Positions 1 through 12,197 of a stretch of DNA of 64,000 bases are shown here, one piece after another. This DNA comes from Oikopleura dioica (taxonomy: Eukaryota; Chordata; Appendicularia; Copelata; Oikopleuridae): the NCBI GenBank assembly GCA_907165135.1, contig OU015566.1, positions 12,694,157 to 12,758,156 of the forward strand. The letters are read 5' to 3'. How positions within the stretch are numbered: the first letter of the stretch is position 1; every line of letters begins with the position of its first letter. The position numbers and the translations under genes were made by a program. The notes below the pieces were generated by a model, which saw nothing but the letters and a program-made list of their open reading frames with translations, did not search any database and was not told the DNA's origin.

Positions 1-423
1 TTCTCAATTCTATCACTGCTATTGTCGAATTCTTAGGTTCAAATTTTCTGCCATTTCAAAATTCATATTTCAAAATAAACAAACAGCGATTTCTCCCATA
101 ATAAACGGCGAACTTGAGCAAAGTGGCTATTCTTGGTTATCTTTTTATTTCTGTTGATGCAGGGCAAGTTCCGTTAATAACAATAATAACCCGCGCATCA
201 ATATCCACTTGAAGATTATGCTTATTATAACTATTCAACAGTTATTACTTTAGATTACGGCAGATATCATGGTGTCGTCTTGAGGAGCAGGCACTTGTGA
301 AATCTGATTGGACTCGCGAAATTGTAAAAGTTGTTCGATTTTCACTGTTGGATATTCAAACAGTGGCGTTGAGTTCGGAGAGTATAAAACGTGTGCCACA
401 TTTACCTTCACGAAGAACAGGAA
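1..423. other. Upstream stretch without recognisable gene
   Basis: AT-rich sequence with no convincing coding frame or repeat. It probably holds the promoter of the locus beginning at 424. Confidence 0.3.
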
Positions 424-2104
424 ATGAGTTTTTTCGCTTTAAATCGAGCTCTTTCTGCGTTGGGAGTAGGAGCAGTACTTTATAGAAGGAGAATGAAGAG
501 GGATGATGTTGAAGCTAAATCAGGTTTTTATGAGAACATGTGATATCCAAAACAGCTTCTCCGTTATCGGGGATATGAATAGTGTGAACCTTAGAGTTTA
601 AAATCAGTGTAGTAAGATTTATTATTTATAAAAAAATGACTATCTTCAAAAATTTCTGGTTTTTAGCTTGGTCTTTATCCGAATTTGAACTTCTCTCCCC
701 AATCAACGGAATCTCCAAGTTCCCGACTTCTTCCTGGTCCGATTTCATCACATTCAAAAACAGCAATGGCGAATCAACCTCGCTTATCTGGCCCCATGCC
801 GTTGCGAAAAACTACTCCGAAATCGCCATTTCTAATCTCTTCCGATACGCGCTGAAGCTAGACCCAAATATTTTGAAGTCCCCAGCTTGGCAAGGAAAGG
901 GATTCTTTATGCGTTATCAGCAACTTGGTGAGCGTCAGCGAAAATTTCAGACTAAATGAACTTTTGCCCTAGAATTTACGCAAGAGTTTTACGATGCGCT
1001 CAGCTGCCCTAGAATTTTTCAATCACCAGATGCACCAACTTCAAATCTTCATGTCCATACGAATATTATTCAAGTCGGAAAATCTTCTGGTAAGCCTTGG
1101 TTAGGGTTAAGGTTGAAACTACGCCTTGAGATACTAGAAAATTTAACGATAAGACAAAATATAGTTTACTTTGCAGATTCTGGTTCGCATCATCAGAAGA
1201 CGTTGGCGGCTTTTGCGGACTTTCAAAAGCCCGCTTGACAGACATTTCCGATAGTTTGGGACACTTACCATTTCCGCGCGACAACTTATTATTTATCGTG
1301 CGACTTGGCGTAAACATCCGTTTGACATTTTTTATCTTTAGCTGTTGCGGAGCAGCTGCTTGTCGTCGACGGGAAGCGAGTTGGAAAGAACTTGCAGCAG
1401 ATAACCTGTATAGAACGTGGGAAGCCTGGGGCTGCTCCGTTGCCCGACGAGTTTTTGGAACTAGAATATATCAAGGCAGGGATAGAAAGTTGATTTTTGA
1501 GGCAGTATATTTACAATGACACAAATATATCCCGAAGTAGCCTTTACGAAAAGCTCCCAGACCGAATTTTCCAAGGACGTTTTTACCAGATCCGAAGTTA
1601 GAAGAAATCGGATCGTTGAAAATGGGTTGCTTTCAAAGTGACACTGATGAGAACTGCCACATGAATGAAAGTGTCTATTTGAGGATTTCTTTGGATGCGA
1701 TTTTTCATTGTGAAAAATTGACGAAAAAGGATCTTCAAGTTGAAAAAGTTCAAGCTCTTTATCACAAAGAAATTCTAGGTAGGGACATTCTACAAGGATT
1801 CTTTTTACAACCATTAATTCAGCTGGTAAGAGTGTTGACGTAAAAGTATACCGCGGACCCGATGGGACTTATGTTACAAGCTTTACTGTTGATGGCAACT
1901 TCTCCTTCCAGAGCAAGATCAAAACGCGAAGAATTTAACGCTCTGTTCCAATACTAGTTCTTTCAAATTTTCAAAGTTCGAAATGCAAATGAGATTCTCA
2001 ATACATTCTTTAACAAATATATTCGATGAAACAGGAGGCCACTCTTGAACTTGAGTGTCCGTTTCTATGAAGATGCTCCAGAATACCCTTATCTTTATCA
2101 ATTA
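424..2104 (+). CDS. Unresolved multi-exon coding locus (possible pseudogene)
   Basis: Coding-like exons can be chained from an ATG at 424: 424-523, 667-927, 973-1089 and a fourth starting at 1177, all with GT-AG ends and matching phases. The start reads MSFFALNRALSALGVGAVLY, a possible N-terminal membrane anchor. In the fourth exon the chained frame meets TGA at 1236-1238, while a different frame (open from about 1179 to 1309) and a further coding-like stretch at about 1343-1485 do not join with canonical splice sites. More coding-like pieces occur at about 1800-1940 and 2040-2104, the last ending with a stop. I do not recognise the family. It is either a gene with a splice I cannot see or a decaying copy. 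Confidence 0.35.
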
Positions 2105-2355
2105 CGTTGAACCACAGACTCGCAGAGATAGAAAAACGCATACTTGCACAATTGCATTCTAGGGAAAATCACATCGCGTAAGAATTGATTGGAAGCCACC
2201 TTAATTCTATGATAGCTGAGTGCGATTAGCAAAGCAACTTATCAATAGGTTTATCGTTAGCCCGCGGCCTTGGAGAGGCGCAATTGTCCGCAGTATTAAT
2301 CTGCTGCATGCAGCTCCCGACGTTTATTTGCTGCTGAAATAAATTTCAACCGATA

Positions 2356-3353
2356 ATGTTGAAGTTTTGCGTTTTTTCGTTTTTGATGCTCACTGGAAAT
2401 ACCCTTGCCGGAACAGCTAAGAGGCATAGAAAAGCGATGAAAATGTACGAAGAAAGTAAGATGAACGCCTCCCTGCGAGGGAGTAGAACGATGGGTAAGA
2501 AAGGAAACTCATGCTTGTTGATTATAAAACATGATTTAGAATTGCCTGACGTCGTTAACCTGGTGCGAAGTGAAACTGGCTCAATTTACGAATGGGTCGA
2601 AAGCAACATCCGGGAATCATCAAACTCAAGGCGCGTCCTGTCAGCACTCAATAAATTTGAGCAAAAATTCGAGGTGAGCACTTCCGAACATCTAAGCTTG
2701 CCGTTTTCCTGCTGCTGACAGTCCTGACATTTCGTATAATTCTGTCGAACGTGGGGACAGCGAGAGTAGCAGTTATGCTATAAATTATTCAACAACTTCC
2801 CATAAATTCATTAATTTCGAAATTCTAGGGCATCTTCAATCAGTACGGCGTTTTACTTTGTAAAACAAAAGACTCCTCTCGAATCAGCTTTCTTGGTTTT
2901 TTCGATGACTTAGTCGAAGGAAGGGATGGAGATTCGTACAACGATGATGATGAGCACATTGGAATCTCCCCTGGAAGAGGTCTAGCTCCTCTCCCCAGAT
3001 TCGAGCAGACATCGAATCAACATGGATCAAGTGAATTTTCAGAGAAATACGCTTCTCTCAAGCCCGTAAGTTAAAAACATAATAACACCGCCGAATGTTA
3101 TATCATTTTATGTCACCTTATCGGCTGATCCGGACATTAGATAATTTCATCGGCTCTTACGTTCAAACTTTTCATAAGAACGAGAGTTTACCAAAACAAT
3201 AACAATGATGTTTAGATCTTGGAACGAATCCGAGATACCATCACGAAATTCACGAGTGCCTGCGCCAAGCATGACAATTTTCTTGAACGAGTCCAGAAGA
3301 TCGAAAACCGGGGGATCAATGCTTTACTTGATGAAATGATGTCCTCCGAATAA
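2356..3353 (+). CDS. Small secreted protein, unrecognised
   Basis: Three exons, 2356-2673, 2829-3065 and 3216-3353, all phase 0 with GT-AG introns, give about 230 residues. Residues 1-18 (MLKFCVFSFLMLTGNTLA) form a classical signal peptide, so the product is probably secreted. The mature part starts basic, has an acidic stretch in exon 2 (EGRDGDSYNDDDEH) and ends in a short helical region. No transmembrane segment follows the signal. The family is not recognised. The start is supported by the signal peptide at the first ATG of an open exon. Confidence 0.65.
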
Positions 3354-3678
3354 TTTGATTCACCCTCCCTTTGATTCCTGCGCAAGAAAATTAAAGTGCC
3401 AATAAAGATAAATTCTTCCAAGTCAATTTTTATTTGAAGCCAGAGAGTGATATTTTCAAGGGTTTTCTTTTTACAGTGACGAAGTAAAACTGTCAATCTC
3501 ACACTTTTGAGTCATTTCATAATATGCTGAGTAGTCCAACTTGAAATTGGAACACTAATCTTTATTTTAAAGGATATCTACTCACTAACGCGCTTGTACA
3601 AGCTAGTTTGCTGGTAAACACAATTTTAATATATTACATAAGAGAGTATTAAGACAGAGTCAATAAAAAATCGTGTCT

Positions 3679-6279
3679 TCAAGAGTACACGAAGTGGTTG
3701 GCCAGTTCCCGTGCGCCATATCGCATCGTGTAGGGAGCGTACCGCGCAGCTGCCATTTGATGGAGGCTCGGGGTGGGCAACGCGGTCGGAGTTGAGGTCG
3801 CTGGGCGGACTGCCGGCTCGGAGGCAGATTTTGAAGTATTCGAGAGGTGGACTTCCTAGGAGTTTACGTTAGGCAAAGTTCTGACATTCCACAGATCACA
3901 AGAAATGTTTATCGCAATCAAAGAGGACTCACCTTAACATGCTCGCCAAGAGCTTCTGTTGTGGAAAACTTTTCATTGCAGTTTCCCCAGTTGCATGCTT
4001 TTTCGGGTTCAGCTGGTTGTTCAGGAAGTTGAGGAAGACTGAGAGGGAATGCACTGCTTAGACTGGAGGTGAGACTGGAGAGTCCAAGCTGGCTCCATGC
4101 AGGATATAAATAAGGATTGTAACCGACAGGTGATGGTGTAAGCCCAGGAAGACCGAGGGGATAAGCAGCAGACGCATAGGCGGCAGCGGAAGGCCAAGAA
4201 GCTGAAGCTGTGAGTTGCCGGTATAGAGTAGGATTGGTGATGCTCAAGTGAGAAAGAAGCGAAGCGTCGGTAGCAGTAGCGCTCAAGTCTGGAAGCACTT
4301 TGGCTGGTGAAAGCTTGGCGGACTTAGACGGGAGGGGATTTAGAGGCGACGAACGGCGCTTGGTAGCTGGAGTCTTTGGGGAACTTTCCTCCTTGTTTTC
4401 CGAGACAGGTTCGGCTTTGCGCTTCAAGGCGGTTTTCCCATGCGACTTCGACGAGTCAGCGGAAACAACAGAAATGTTAGTATCGTCGTTAACACTGAGA
4501 GCTTTTTCGCGGGTTTGGTTGTTGGTTGATGAAGACGGAGTAGAGTTGGTAGCAGATTGGTATGCTGAGCTGGTGCTGGGAGGCTTGGGACTATCGCGGC
4601 CGATGGCAGCGCATGTCATCTGCAGCATCTCGAGGGGACACTTGCCGCCCAACTGAATTATAATTTTAGCTGTTGAAGTTTATTTTCGGTCGAGTGAATG
4701 GCTTAGTCTTGTCGATGCTGTGACGCGTGATTGACGCGCCCGTCACAAAGCTCAAACAGACGACATTTTGATATTCAAAAAACTTTCACGTCGCAACTGT
4801 CACACTATCGAGACATCACTGTCCTTCCTTCCAAGCCCGACATGATGGCCCGCTTCTTATCACTCGCGGACAACTAGAGACCAAGTCATCAAAGAAGCCG
4901 TAACTTAGTGATTCGCTATCGACAATCATACTTTGACAAGTTTGTAAACTACAGAATCGTAATCGAATGAAATACTGAACTTAACTCTGCATATCAATAC
5001 TTGCCCGAGTGAACTTGAGGCTACTAGTATTCCAGAGAAAAAAAAGGCTTGAGCTGAAGTTAATGTTTACTCGAGCTCATGAAGTTTCATATGGCGGTTG
5101 ATTTACGTCGAGAAACTTTTGAAGTACCCCACTTGGGCTGTAAATCATCAGCTAAAGTGATGAAGACTTGTTGAGCCCTGAGTGTCGTCCCCGTGGCGAG
5201 CTCCAAGAGCCATAAAGAGGGCGACATTGATTGATTGGGGGTACTCGATGGCCATAGGAAGTATAAACGGTGTCAAGCATTTGACAAGCGCGTTAGATTG
5301 ATCTGACAGGGCTCAGCATTCGCCGCCCAAGCGACAAAATCGACACTCGATCAAGCCACACAGACGTCCGTCAACATCATCCCCAGCTTATACTACCCGT
5401 CGCTCTGTTAATCATTACGTTATCTCCCAATTAGAGCAAATGCAGTTAAAAGCATGCACTCAACAGTCTATCGATTAATTCTCTAGAAAGTTCCACCTTT
5501 CAGCGCCCAAGAATCAATTTGTCTAACTGTGGCTCCTTACGTCCCCGGAAATCATCGCGCGCTCAGAGTGCGTTAGTTACCTGTAGACACCTTGTCATTT
5601 ATCAGTTGCTCGCGGAGTTTTGAGATGACCAACGATTTGTTGAGAGGAAAGACAGGGCTTAAATCCTTCAACTCACCACAGCTGGCCATCATCATCAATC
5701 CTAGTATCGTCCTTATAAACCCTCGCCGCCGAAGACGATCCATTATGGACCGCCGTCGAAAATTTTAACTGATGAATGCAATTAGTTATGCTCGAGTCAA
5801 CTCGTGTATCGTTGTAATCTGATTTAGCTGATTTACGAACATGTTCACAAAGAGCATAAATCAGGGGCAACTAGCGAATGCCCTGGGAAGCGCGTATTCC
5901 CCGATGCACTAGAAAAAGTCACGGGCTATTATTCGCGCATTAAATTACCGCTTTATCAGCGAGGCAGAAGACACTTGCGGAAGAAGAGGGTGACAGACAA
6001 CTTGCCATAACACCGGCGGGCGCACTCTTAGTATGGCATGCCGCTGTCATATACACGTTTGATCATGTGAAGAGAAATTTCGCCGGCGGAAGCTATCTGA
6101 CCTCCCGTTCGACAAAAGCGCAAATACCCGCGGAATCTTCAAAAAACCATATACATATTTTGACAGATTAAAGTTTACTAACTATGCGAGAAAAAACAAT
6201 GCAACTTTCAAGGAGAAAATTTGCTTACCGATGCTGGAGGGTCTGACGGTGACAGATACTGCTCGTTTGATTTTGGCAT
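3679..6279 (-). CDS. NocA/Nlz family zinc-finger transcriptional regulator (ZNF503/ZNF703-like)
   Basis: Minus-strand exons 6279-6229, 4652-3933 and 3855-3679, all phase 0, give about 315 residues. Near the N-terminus EQYLSPSDPP and PLEMLQMTCAAIG match the conserved NET-family segments that in ZNF503/703 read EYLQPLSSTP and PLALLAQTCSQIG. Exon 2 is rich in Ser, Pro and Ala and holds the single atypical C2H2 finger (CNWGNCNEKFSTTEALGEH), which resembles the Nlz finger. The C-terminus has RYAPYTMRYG, like the RYHPYG-type tail of the family. These proteins are Groucho-associated repressors in development. The 1.6 kb first intron and the long empty 5' flank are unusual in this compact window and suggest regulatory DNA. 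Exon 1 was placed by its splice donor, in-frame ATG and family match. Confidence 0.8.
4653..6228 (-). promoter_or_regulatory. Long first intron of the nlz-like gene
   Basis: This intron is about 1.6 kb where most here are 40-60 bp. It has no convincing coding exon or transposon end, so it probably holds cis-regulatory elements of a developmental regulator. Function is inferred from length and gene class only. Confidence 0.35.
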
Positions 6280-9200
6280 CTCTCTTTTCTGGCTTTACTT
6301 TGAAGTGAAAATCTCTGAGGTTTTATTGTCGATGTTTTCTGTTGAAAAAAGAGTTTTTTTTTGTTTTATGTTTTTGTCTGGATCGCGCAGAAATTTTGCA
6401 GGAGGACTCCAAAGTTTCGCCCAGGAGATGATAGCGCGCGGATGGGTATGGTGGCGCGCGCACAGCTCAGTAGGGTAGCGCTCGCGCGTTGTCGACGGAC
6501 TCGTAATGCTCGAGCACCAAGATTGAGCTAGAGGAGCTCCTAGGGTGAAAATAGGCCAGCGCCCATATGCAGCCGTTTTCGCATCAATCAGACGTTCTGA
6601 TGACAGTAGCTGTAATTTAATGAGAACGCATAAGAAACTGCTTACTAAGACTTGGGTTAGTTGAGTAGTTTCTAAGTAAAAGCTCAAAGATGAGTCTCGA
6701 AGGTGATTAGGACTCTCGGCGAAATCGGTAATCATCAATTTCTGAAATTGCGCTGTACTCATTTATCAAGATAAAAAGGACAGGTATAAAAATGATGAAG
6801 GATCCAAAATTAAAGAATCAAAAACATTAAAATGCACTTCATGATGAAAAAGGATTATCGATGAAGACGGAGGACTCTATCCATTTGTCTTTACTGACTG
6901 CCAAAGAACTTTAAGAATGATCTATTTGGCTCCGTATATTTCGTTTCATTCAGGCAAAAAAGTTCCATGGAGACATCAGATTTTCTTATCAACGGCCTAT
7001 CACGAGGCAAACAAAGAGAGATGCAAAATATTGTAACCTTCAATCACGGAGACGTTTTAGTTCTTGATACGGGAGTGGTATCGGATTGAAAGTCAAACTT
7101 TTGAGTCTTTGTTTTGATGAAAAATTTTCGAGTTACCGTAGATCTACGATTGTAAATCAATGGATCAGTTATAAGAACTTATTGATATGTATTTGGGGGC
7201 CCTAAATTAGGCCTACTAAAATAAACCTCAGCGAAAAATCAATGCCCCTCCGATTTTGTTATTCAAATCGGATATTGTGATAACCTACTTTACCGCAGCA
7301 AGTCAGTCTGAGAAGCGTGGAAATCAATTGACAATTGGCCCAGAATTGTCAGCCCCGTTCTTCTCCCTTTTTTTTGTATATGGGCGCCTTGCGTGAACTC
7401 GTAAAACCACACCCGGACAAACAATTTTCTCAAGTAATCCCCTTTCATCGAGGTCAAGTCATGTCGACGGCGATGTTTGACATCACGCTGTCACCAGCAG
7501 CGCGTGAGTTAGGGAGAATTAAGCTACTAAAACCGTCAATCTAAAAAAAGGATATTGCTTGAATTTATGGAATAAGAAGTCTTTATTGAAGATTATGGAA
7601 GAAAATTTATGTAAATCAAGCTTTGTCTTCTTCTAAAGAGCCCGTACTTGCCATGGCTAGTAATGATGATAACGACGATCCAAGAAATATTGATGGATGG
7701 CGGCGGACAGTTTGATAGTCAATGATGAAGATTGACGGCGTCACTGCGTCGACAGCGCGCAAAAAGCTCGAACTGAAGACATGCGAGAGTGGCGAGTTTT
7801 CCACCCCTTTCGGCCTCTGTAAATTACAAATCATGCGCAAGGCGGCGACAGGATCAAACGCAAAAAGGTTGTTTTTAGAGTCTGATTTAGATCCTAACAC
7901 ATTTTCAAAGCGATCAACTTGTTGATTGCTTTTTAACTCCTCAGTACACTTATGTCCCGTTTTAGCCCCTTCGTCTCAAGATTCAAGGATTACCAAGGTC
8001 CATGGTGCTCGAATACTTTTAGAAAATATTTCAAGAAAACGCCGAAAAACGCCTCCGATGGAAATTGACTTCCTACAACATAATTCGCGGTACAATTACA
8101 GATTGTTGGCGAGTGTCGGCCGCCCGTCCGGCGTTGCGGATTCATTAACTCCATGTCAGCGACTTCCTCGTCATCCCTCCTAATTCATCATTCTTGGTCG
8201 ACTTTCTCAGGAGCAATTCGCTGTAAAGGTGATCCTCCCCTCGATCAGTATTCGCTCACGGCGGGAAATTCCGACCACAAATCAATTCGTTTCAAATCAT
8301 CTTTACTAATAAAATAATCCAGATTTTCTCGAATCTGACGAAATAAATTTACGGCGTTGTCTTCATTTCTAAGAATGGCCTTGGCAATAATCGTAACTCT
8401 TGGACAGTATCTTAATTGCATAATAGCTCGATAACCCTGCAGGTCTAAGAGTCTAAGATTAGCGTCAGATAAGTCTCCTTTCCCAGAAATTTCTTGGGTA
8501 CAGCAAGATTGGCCCCTGCAATCCTCCTGACAAGCGCACGACAATCAGTTTGAGTTTTATTGGAACAATATGTCAAACGAAAATTATCGTAAATCATTTC
8601 AAAGTTTATTCGAAACCTGGCTGCCTCTCGTCATAAATCGTACGGCGGAGGGGGACATTTTCGCCTTGCTGCTCAAATCAACTTTTGACATGTTCTTATT
8701 AACATTTTCGACGATGTTGGTATTTTTATGTTACAATAAATTTTCTTAGAAATCAAAAGAAGCTTCCAATGCGACTCTGAATTCGATTGAAACCAGAGTT
8801 GAATCTAACTGGACAGATCTGTCGAAACTTCAAAATTCTGCGCCTTCGTTTTGGAATATTTCAGCGCCGCGAAATCGACGGCTGCTTGTCGGTATCGCCT
8901 CGTGCTGACAGTGCTCGGACGTTTCGCGCGTATGACGAGTTGACTTATCGAAATGTTAAATTTTGATCGACGTTCCATGTCAACAAACGACAGCACTTAG
9001 AAAGGCATGTTTGACTTATCGAAGGCGAAAATTATAGATCGAACATCTGACACAGCAAATCAAGCTTACGATAAGGAGAAAATAAGAATCTTGCCAGGTC
9101 TTTTACTTGCAGAAACGCCGGGAAAATCGACCTTCAAGAGTCCAATCTGGAATTTCGGGCTATTGAATTCTCAAAATTATTTTACAATAGAAATTTTCTG

Positions 9201-10344
9201 TAGAAGCTGTTTTCGAAAATTTACGAGGAAATGAATTCTTAGGTGACAATTAGTAGTAGCATCTCCCTGTGTTTTCAAGCTTGCCTTTTTCAACTCTATA
9301 AATCCACCGATGATCGATGGCCTCCATAATCCTCATGTCTTACTGCTTTTTTTTCATATCCATGGAGATAAATCTAATTGACACTTTTTGACTGCTTACG
9401 TGAACTTTCACCGTGATTATGCGCAATATAACACTTTTACGAAAATTGATTGTGTGACATGTTTATTGGCTCGGGATGATTATTCTCCTCCTCGTTGAAA
9501 AGTGCTTTTGGACTTCCGAAAAGGCGACAAAAAGCCGACAGAACGCCGACATTTAGGCACCTTCCCCCGAGAGGACCTTTTCAGCTTTGTGACGGGAAAA
9601 GCCGTTACGAAAGCGTCTCAAATCGACAGACAAGGATATCTGAAGCGGCAGAAAATGAGGCGTTGAAAATGTTACAGTTGAACCATTTAGACGGAAGCAG
9701 CGTTTCTTTTTTTGAGCGAAGGGTTGACAGAATTGGCGCTCGGTGTTTTTTTTATCGGCTTTGTTGAATGATGGGCCGAGTAAGTTGCGCTGTTCGGGAT
9801 GAATTATTGCCTCTTTTCGCACGGTCAATCAGCTGCTGCTTGATGCAAAGGTCATTCAAATTACAAAATCACACACACTCCTTGAAACGGCGAATGTCAA
9901 CGACTTTGGAGCATTTAAAATTCTACGGCTTTGATTTCTTTGATTTAAAGATTTTTCCCCGCGAGTGGAGATTTACTGTCATTCGTGGCTTTCTCGCTAT
10001 AAATTAAAAAGTTCGCTCTGGAATCTCTAAAAACTAGCAATAAACAGATCTTAACTCTCTTTCAGAACATTGTCAACTCATTGTCTCAGGGTCAGAAAAC
10101 CGCGGCTAAATTTGAATAAAAAGCCGCGGGTTTTCCGCCTCAAATTTTGATCTACAGTCAAAGGGCACAGTAACTGTAGTGTGACAGTCCCGAACCTGTC
10201 AAATGTGGCAAACGTCAGCAGAAGCATTTGAAAGCTACTGTCACGGACAGTATTTACCAAATCTGGCATCGATCAAGAATACGACATGAACCGAGAATGA
10301 TACCGGAGAATAAAGCCCTTTGAACTTCTCCTGGAAAATTCGAT
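6280..10344. other. Gene-poor upstream region of the nlz-like gene
   Basis: Only short, mutually overlapping open frames occur, without splice-consistent partners. GC-rich tracts around 6430-6560 lie just upstream of nlz exon 1 and are a likely core promoter. One 99-codon minus-strand frame at 8245-8544 is listed separately. I see no RNA gene or transposon ends here. Confidence 0.4.
8245..8544 (-). CDS. Possible small ORF or exon, unrecognised
   Basis: A 99-codon minus-strand frame. Its second half is rich in Leu, Ile, Arg and Asp and reads like a helical protein (NLFRQIRENLDYFISK), whereas most open frames in this region look random. It has no recognised family, no partner exon with matching splice sites and no signal peptide. 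It may be a real short gene, a decayed exon or chance. Confidence 0.25.
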   Translation of the reverse strand: MSCACQEDCRGQSCCTQEISGKGDLSDANLRLLDLQGYRAIMQLRYCPRVTIIAKAILRNEDNAVNLFRQIRENLDYFISKDDLKRIDLWSEFPAVSEY

Positions 10345-10702
10345 GAGTAGGCTTCACTTGGACAAGAGCTTCACTTGGACAGAGCTTCATTTGGACAGAA
10401 GCTTCACTTGGACAAGATTTTTACGAATTTCAAAAACGACTATATATGAATAACGTAACTAATAATAAATTATTATGGCGAAATTTCATTAATAATTAAC
10501 ACTATAAGATGTTTTTCTTTATCTAAAAAGTGAAAAATACCATATTATCACCAATAAATTTATTTATAAGATGTTTATGGAAGAAACTTGCAAATTTTAT
10601 AAAAAGCGTTACTTTCTTCCTAAGAATCGTACGTAAAATTCGTAAAGAGGACCTTTAAAAAATCTTGTCCAAGTGAAGCTTCTGTCCAAGTGAAGCCTAC
10701 CC
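10345..10702. mobile_element. MITE with CTTCACTTGGACA subterminal repeats
   Basis: The ends are inverted repeats starting G(A/G)GTAGGCTTCACTTGG on each side. The motif CTTCACTTGGACA (or a close variant) occurs four times in the left end and twice, inverted, in the right end. It is flanked by the direct repeat AAATTCGAT (10336-10344 and 10703-10711), a probable 8-9 bp target-site duplication. The 358-bp interior is AT-rich and non-coding. A non-autonomous DNA transposon is clear; the superfamily (hAT or Mutator-like) is not settled. Confidence 0.8.
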
Positions 10703-11472
10703 AAATTCGATATGCAAGTCTACAGTCGTTTTTCCAATCAAGACCTTTTTCCAAACGATTCGCGAAGAATAAAACAAATAGATCAACTGAACTTGTCACA
10801 AAGTTTTTCAATCCTAGATGGATAAACGTTCAGTCGAGTGAGTTCTCAGCTCAATAAATCACTCTTTATAACCTGCTGATCTGCCTAGATCTGTCCAATC
10901 CAACTTCAGCTGCTCTGGCTTTTACTGATTGAATAAAACTCAACAGTAAGTGCTGACGCGAGATACTTCCTAAATCATCGAGTGCTGTCGAAGGGCGGCC
11001 GCGCGAAATTTATAGTTTCTGACACTTTCACCATCGGCGCGACAATAAATTAACACTTTATTTAATTCTATTTATCAATTTAATTGCAGCACTTTGGGCG
11101 CGAAATCGATGACTGGGACGGGGCGATTTATCAAAGCCAATGAAGATCTCGTCCGACACAAGCCATTTATCTTTTCTGGACTCTTTCTGATCATCGCCGG
11201 TTGAGTAATGGCAACAAATCGCGGGTTAGAATTTATCCAACTTTTAACCTCTAATTATATGCAAAAATAACGTCTCAGGAAGGAGCTGAACAGGGAGAAT
11301 GTAGACTTACAAACAATGAAATGGTACAATCGACCTCGCAAAAGAAAAGAAATACCAAATTGTGCTTTATTCCTGCAGATTTCTGGTTTTCTCGAAAAAA
11401 AAAAATACAATATTTCTTTCAACAACGAAGTACCTTACAGGTTTTTCTAGGAAGAAATTACGTCTGCGAGTC

Positions 11473-12189
11473 CAGAGTTTGAAATGCTCGCAAATGCTCG
11501 CGAGCGCAAAGAGCGAGAGCAAAAATTTATCATTGCTCTGAGAGCAGGAGAGCGGGAGCATGAAAATAAAGTTGCTCGAGAGCCAAAAGAGCGCGAGCCC
11601 AAATTTGAAACCGCTCGCGAGCGCGGAAAGCACGAGCGCATATGTTGGCAATGCTCGGGAGCTAGACGAGCGGGAGCGGCTGCTCTCGTGCTCGCCATGG
11701 AATTGACTCACGAGCGGCTCGCGAGCAAAATTAAAGGAACAATTTTTTGCGTTATTATTCACTTTCATGGATAAATTTCTCTCGTGGATCAATTTTTCGT
11801 GTTTCCGATTTGTGCAAGCTTCATTAGGTCCGTAATCTCGGCAGCGGAACGCGAAAAGCCGAGAGTAAATAGATAAAAGATGCCCACCGCGAAGTGCTAA
11901 CTCCTGTGAGAGGGACTCATTTGGAATTTGTTACGGGGTCGCCGAATCATTTTAGGCTCTTGAAAGCTGCTCGCGAGTCAGATTTTTCAGCTCGCGAGCC
12001 AATCGAGCGAGAGCAAAATTTGACCAGTGCTCGGGAGCCAGGAGAGCGAGAGCGCGAAATGAAATGTGCTCACGAGCGCAAAGAGCGCGAACGCTGAAAT
12101 AAATGCGCTCGGGAGCACAAAGAGCATCATGCTCGTGCTCGCTCGCTCTCAAGTGAGCCGCTCGCGAGTCTCGAAAATTTCAAACTCTG
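11473..12189. mobile_element. hAT-like non-autonomous element with GCTCGCGAGC-type arrays
   Basis: Terminal inverted repeats start CAGAGTTTGAAAT, and the flanking 8-bp direct repeat is TGCGAGTC (11465-11472 and 12190-12197); both fit hAT elements. Both subterminal regions (about 11483-11720 and 11965-12170) are packed with degenerate copies of the partly palindromic motif GCTCGCGAGC / GAGCGnGAGC. The open frames across these arrays are low-complexity Arg/Glu artefacts, and no transposase remains. Confidence 0.88.
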
Positions 12190-12197
12190 TGCGAGTC

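Noticed and set aside
1236-1238. TGA as a selenocysteine codon
   Set aside because: No selenoprotein family is recognised and no SECIS-like structure was identified; a splicing or pseudogene explanation is simpler.
11484-12152. Arg/Glu-rich open frames on both strands across the GAGC repeats
   Set aside because: They are produced by the degenerate subterminal array of a transposon; composition follows the repeat unit and no domain is present.
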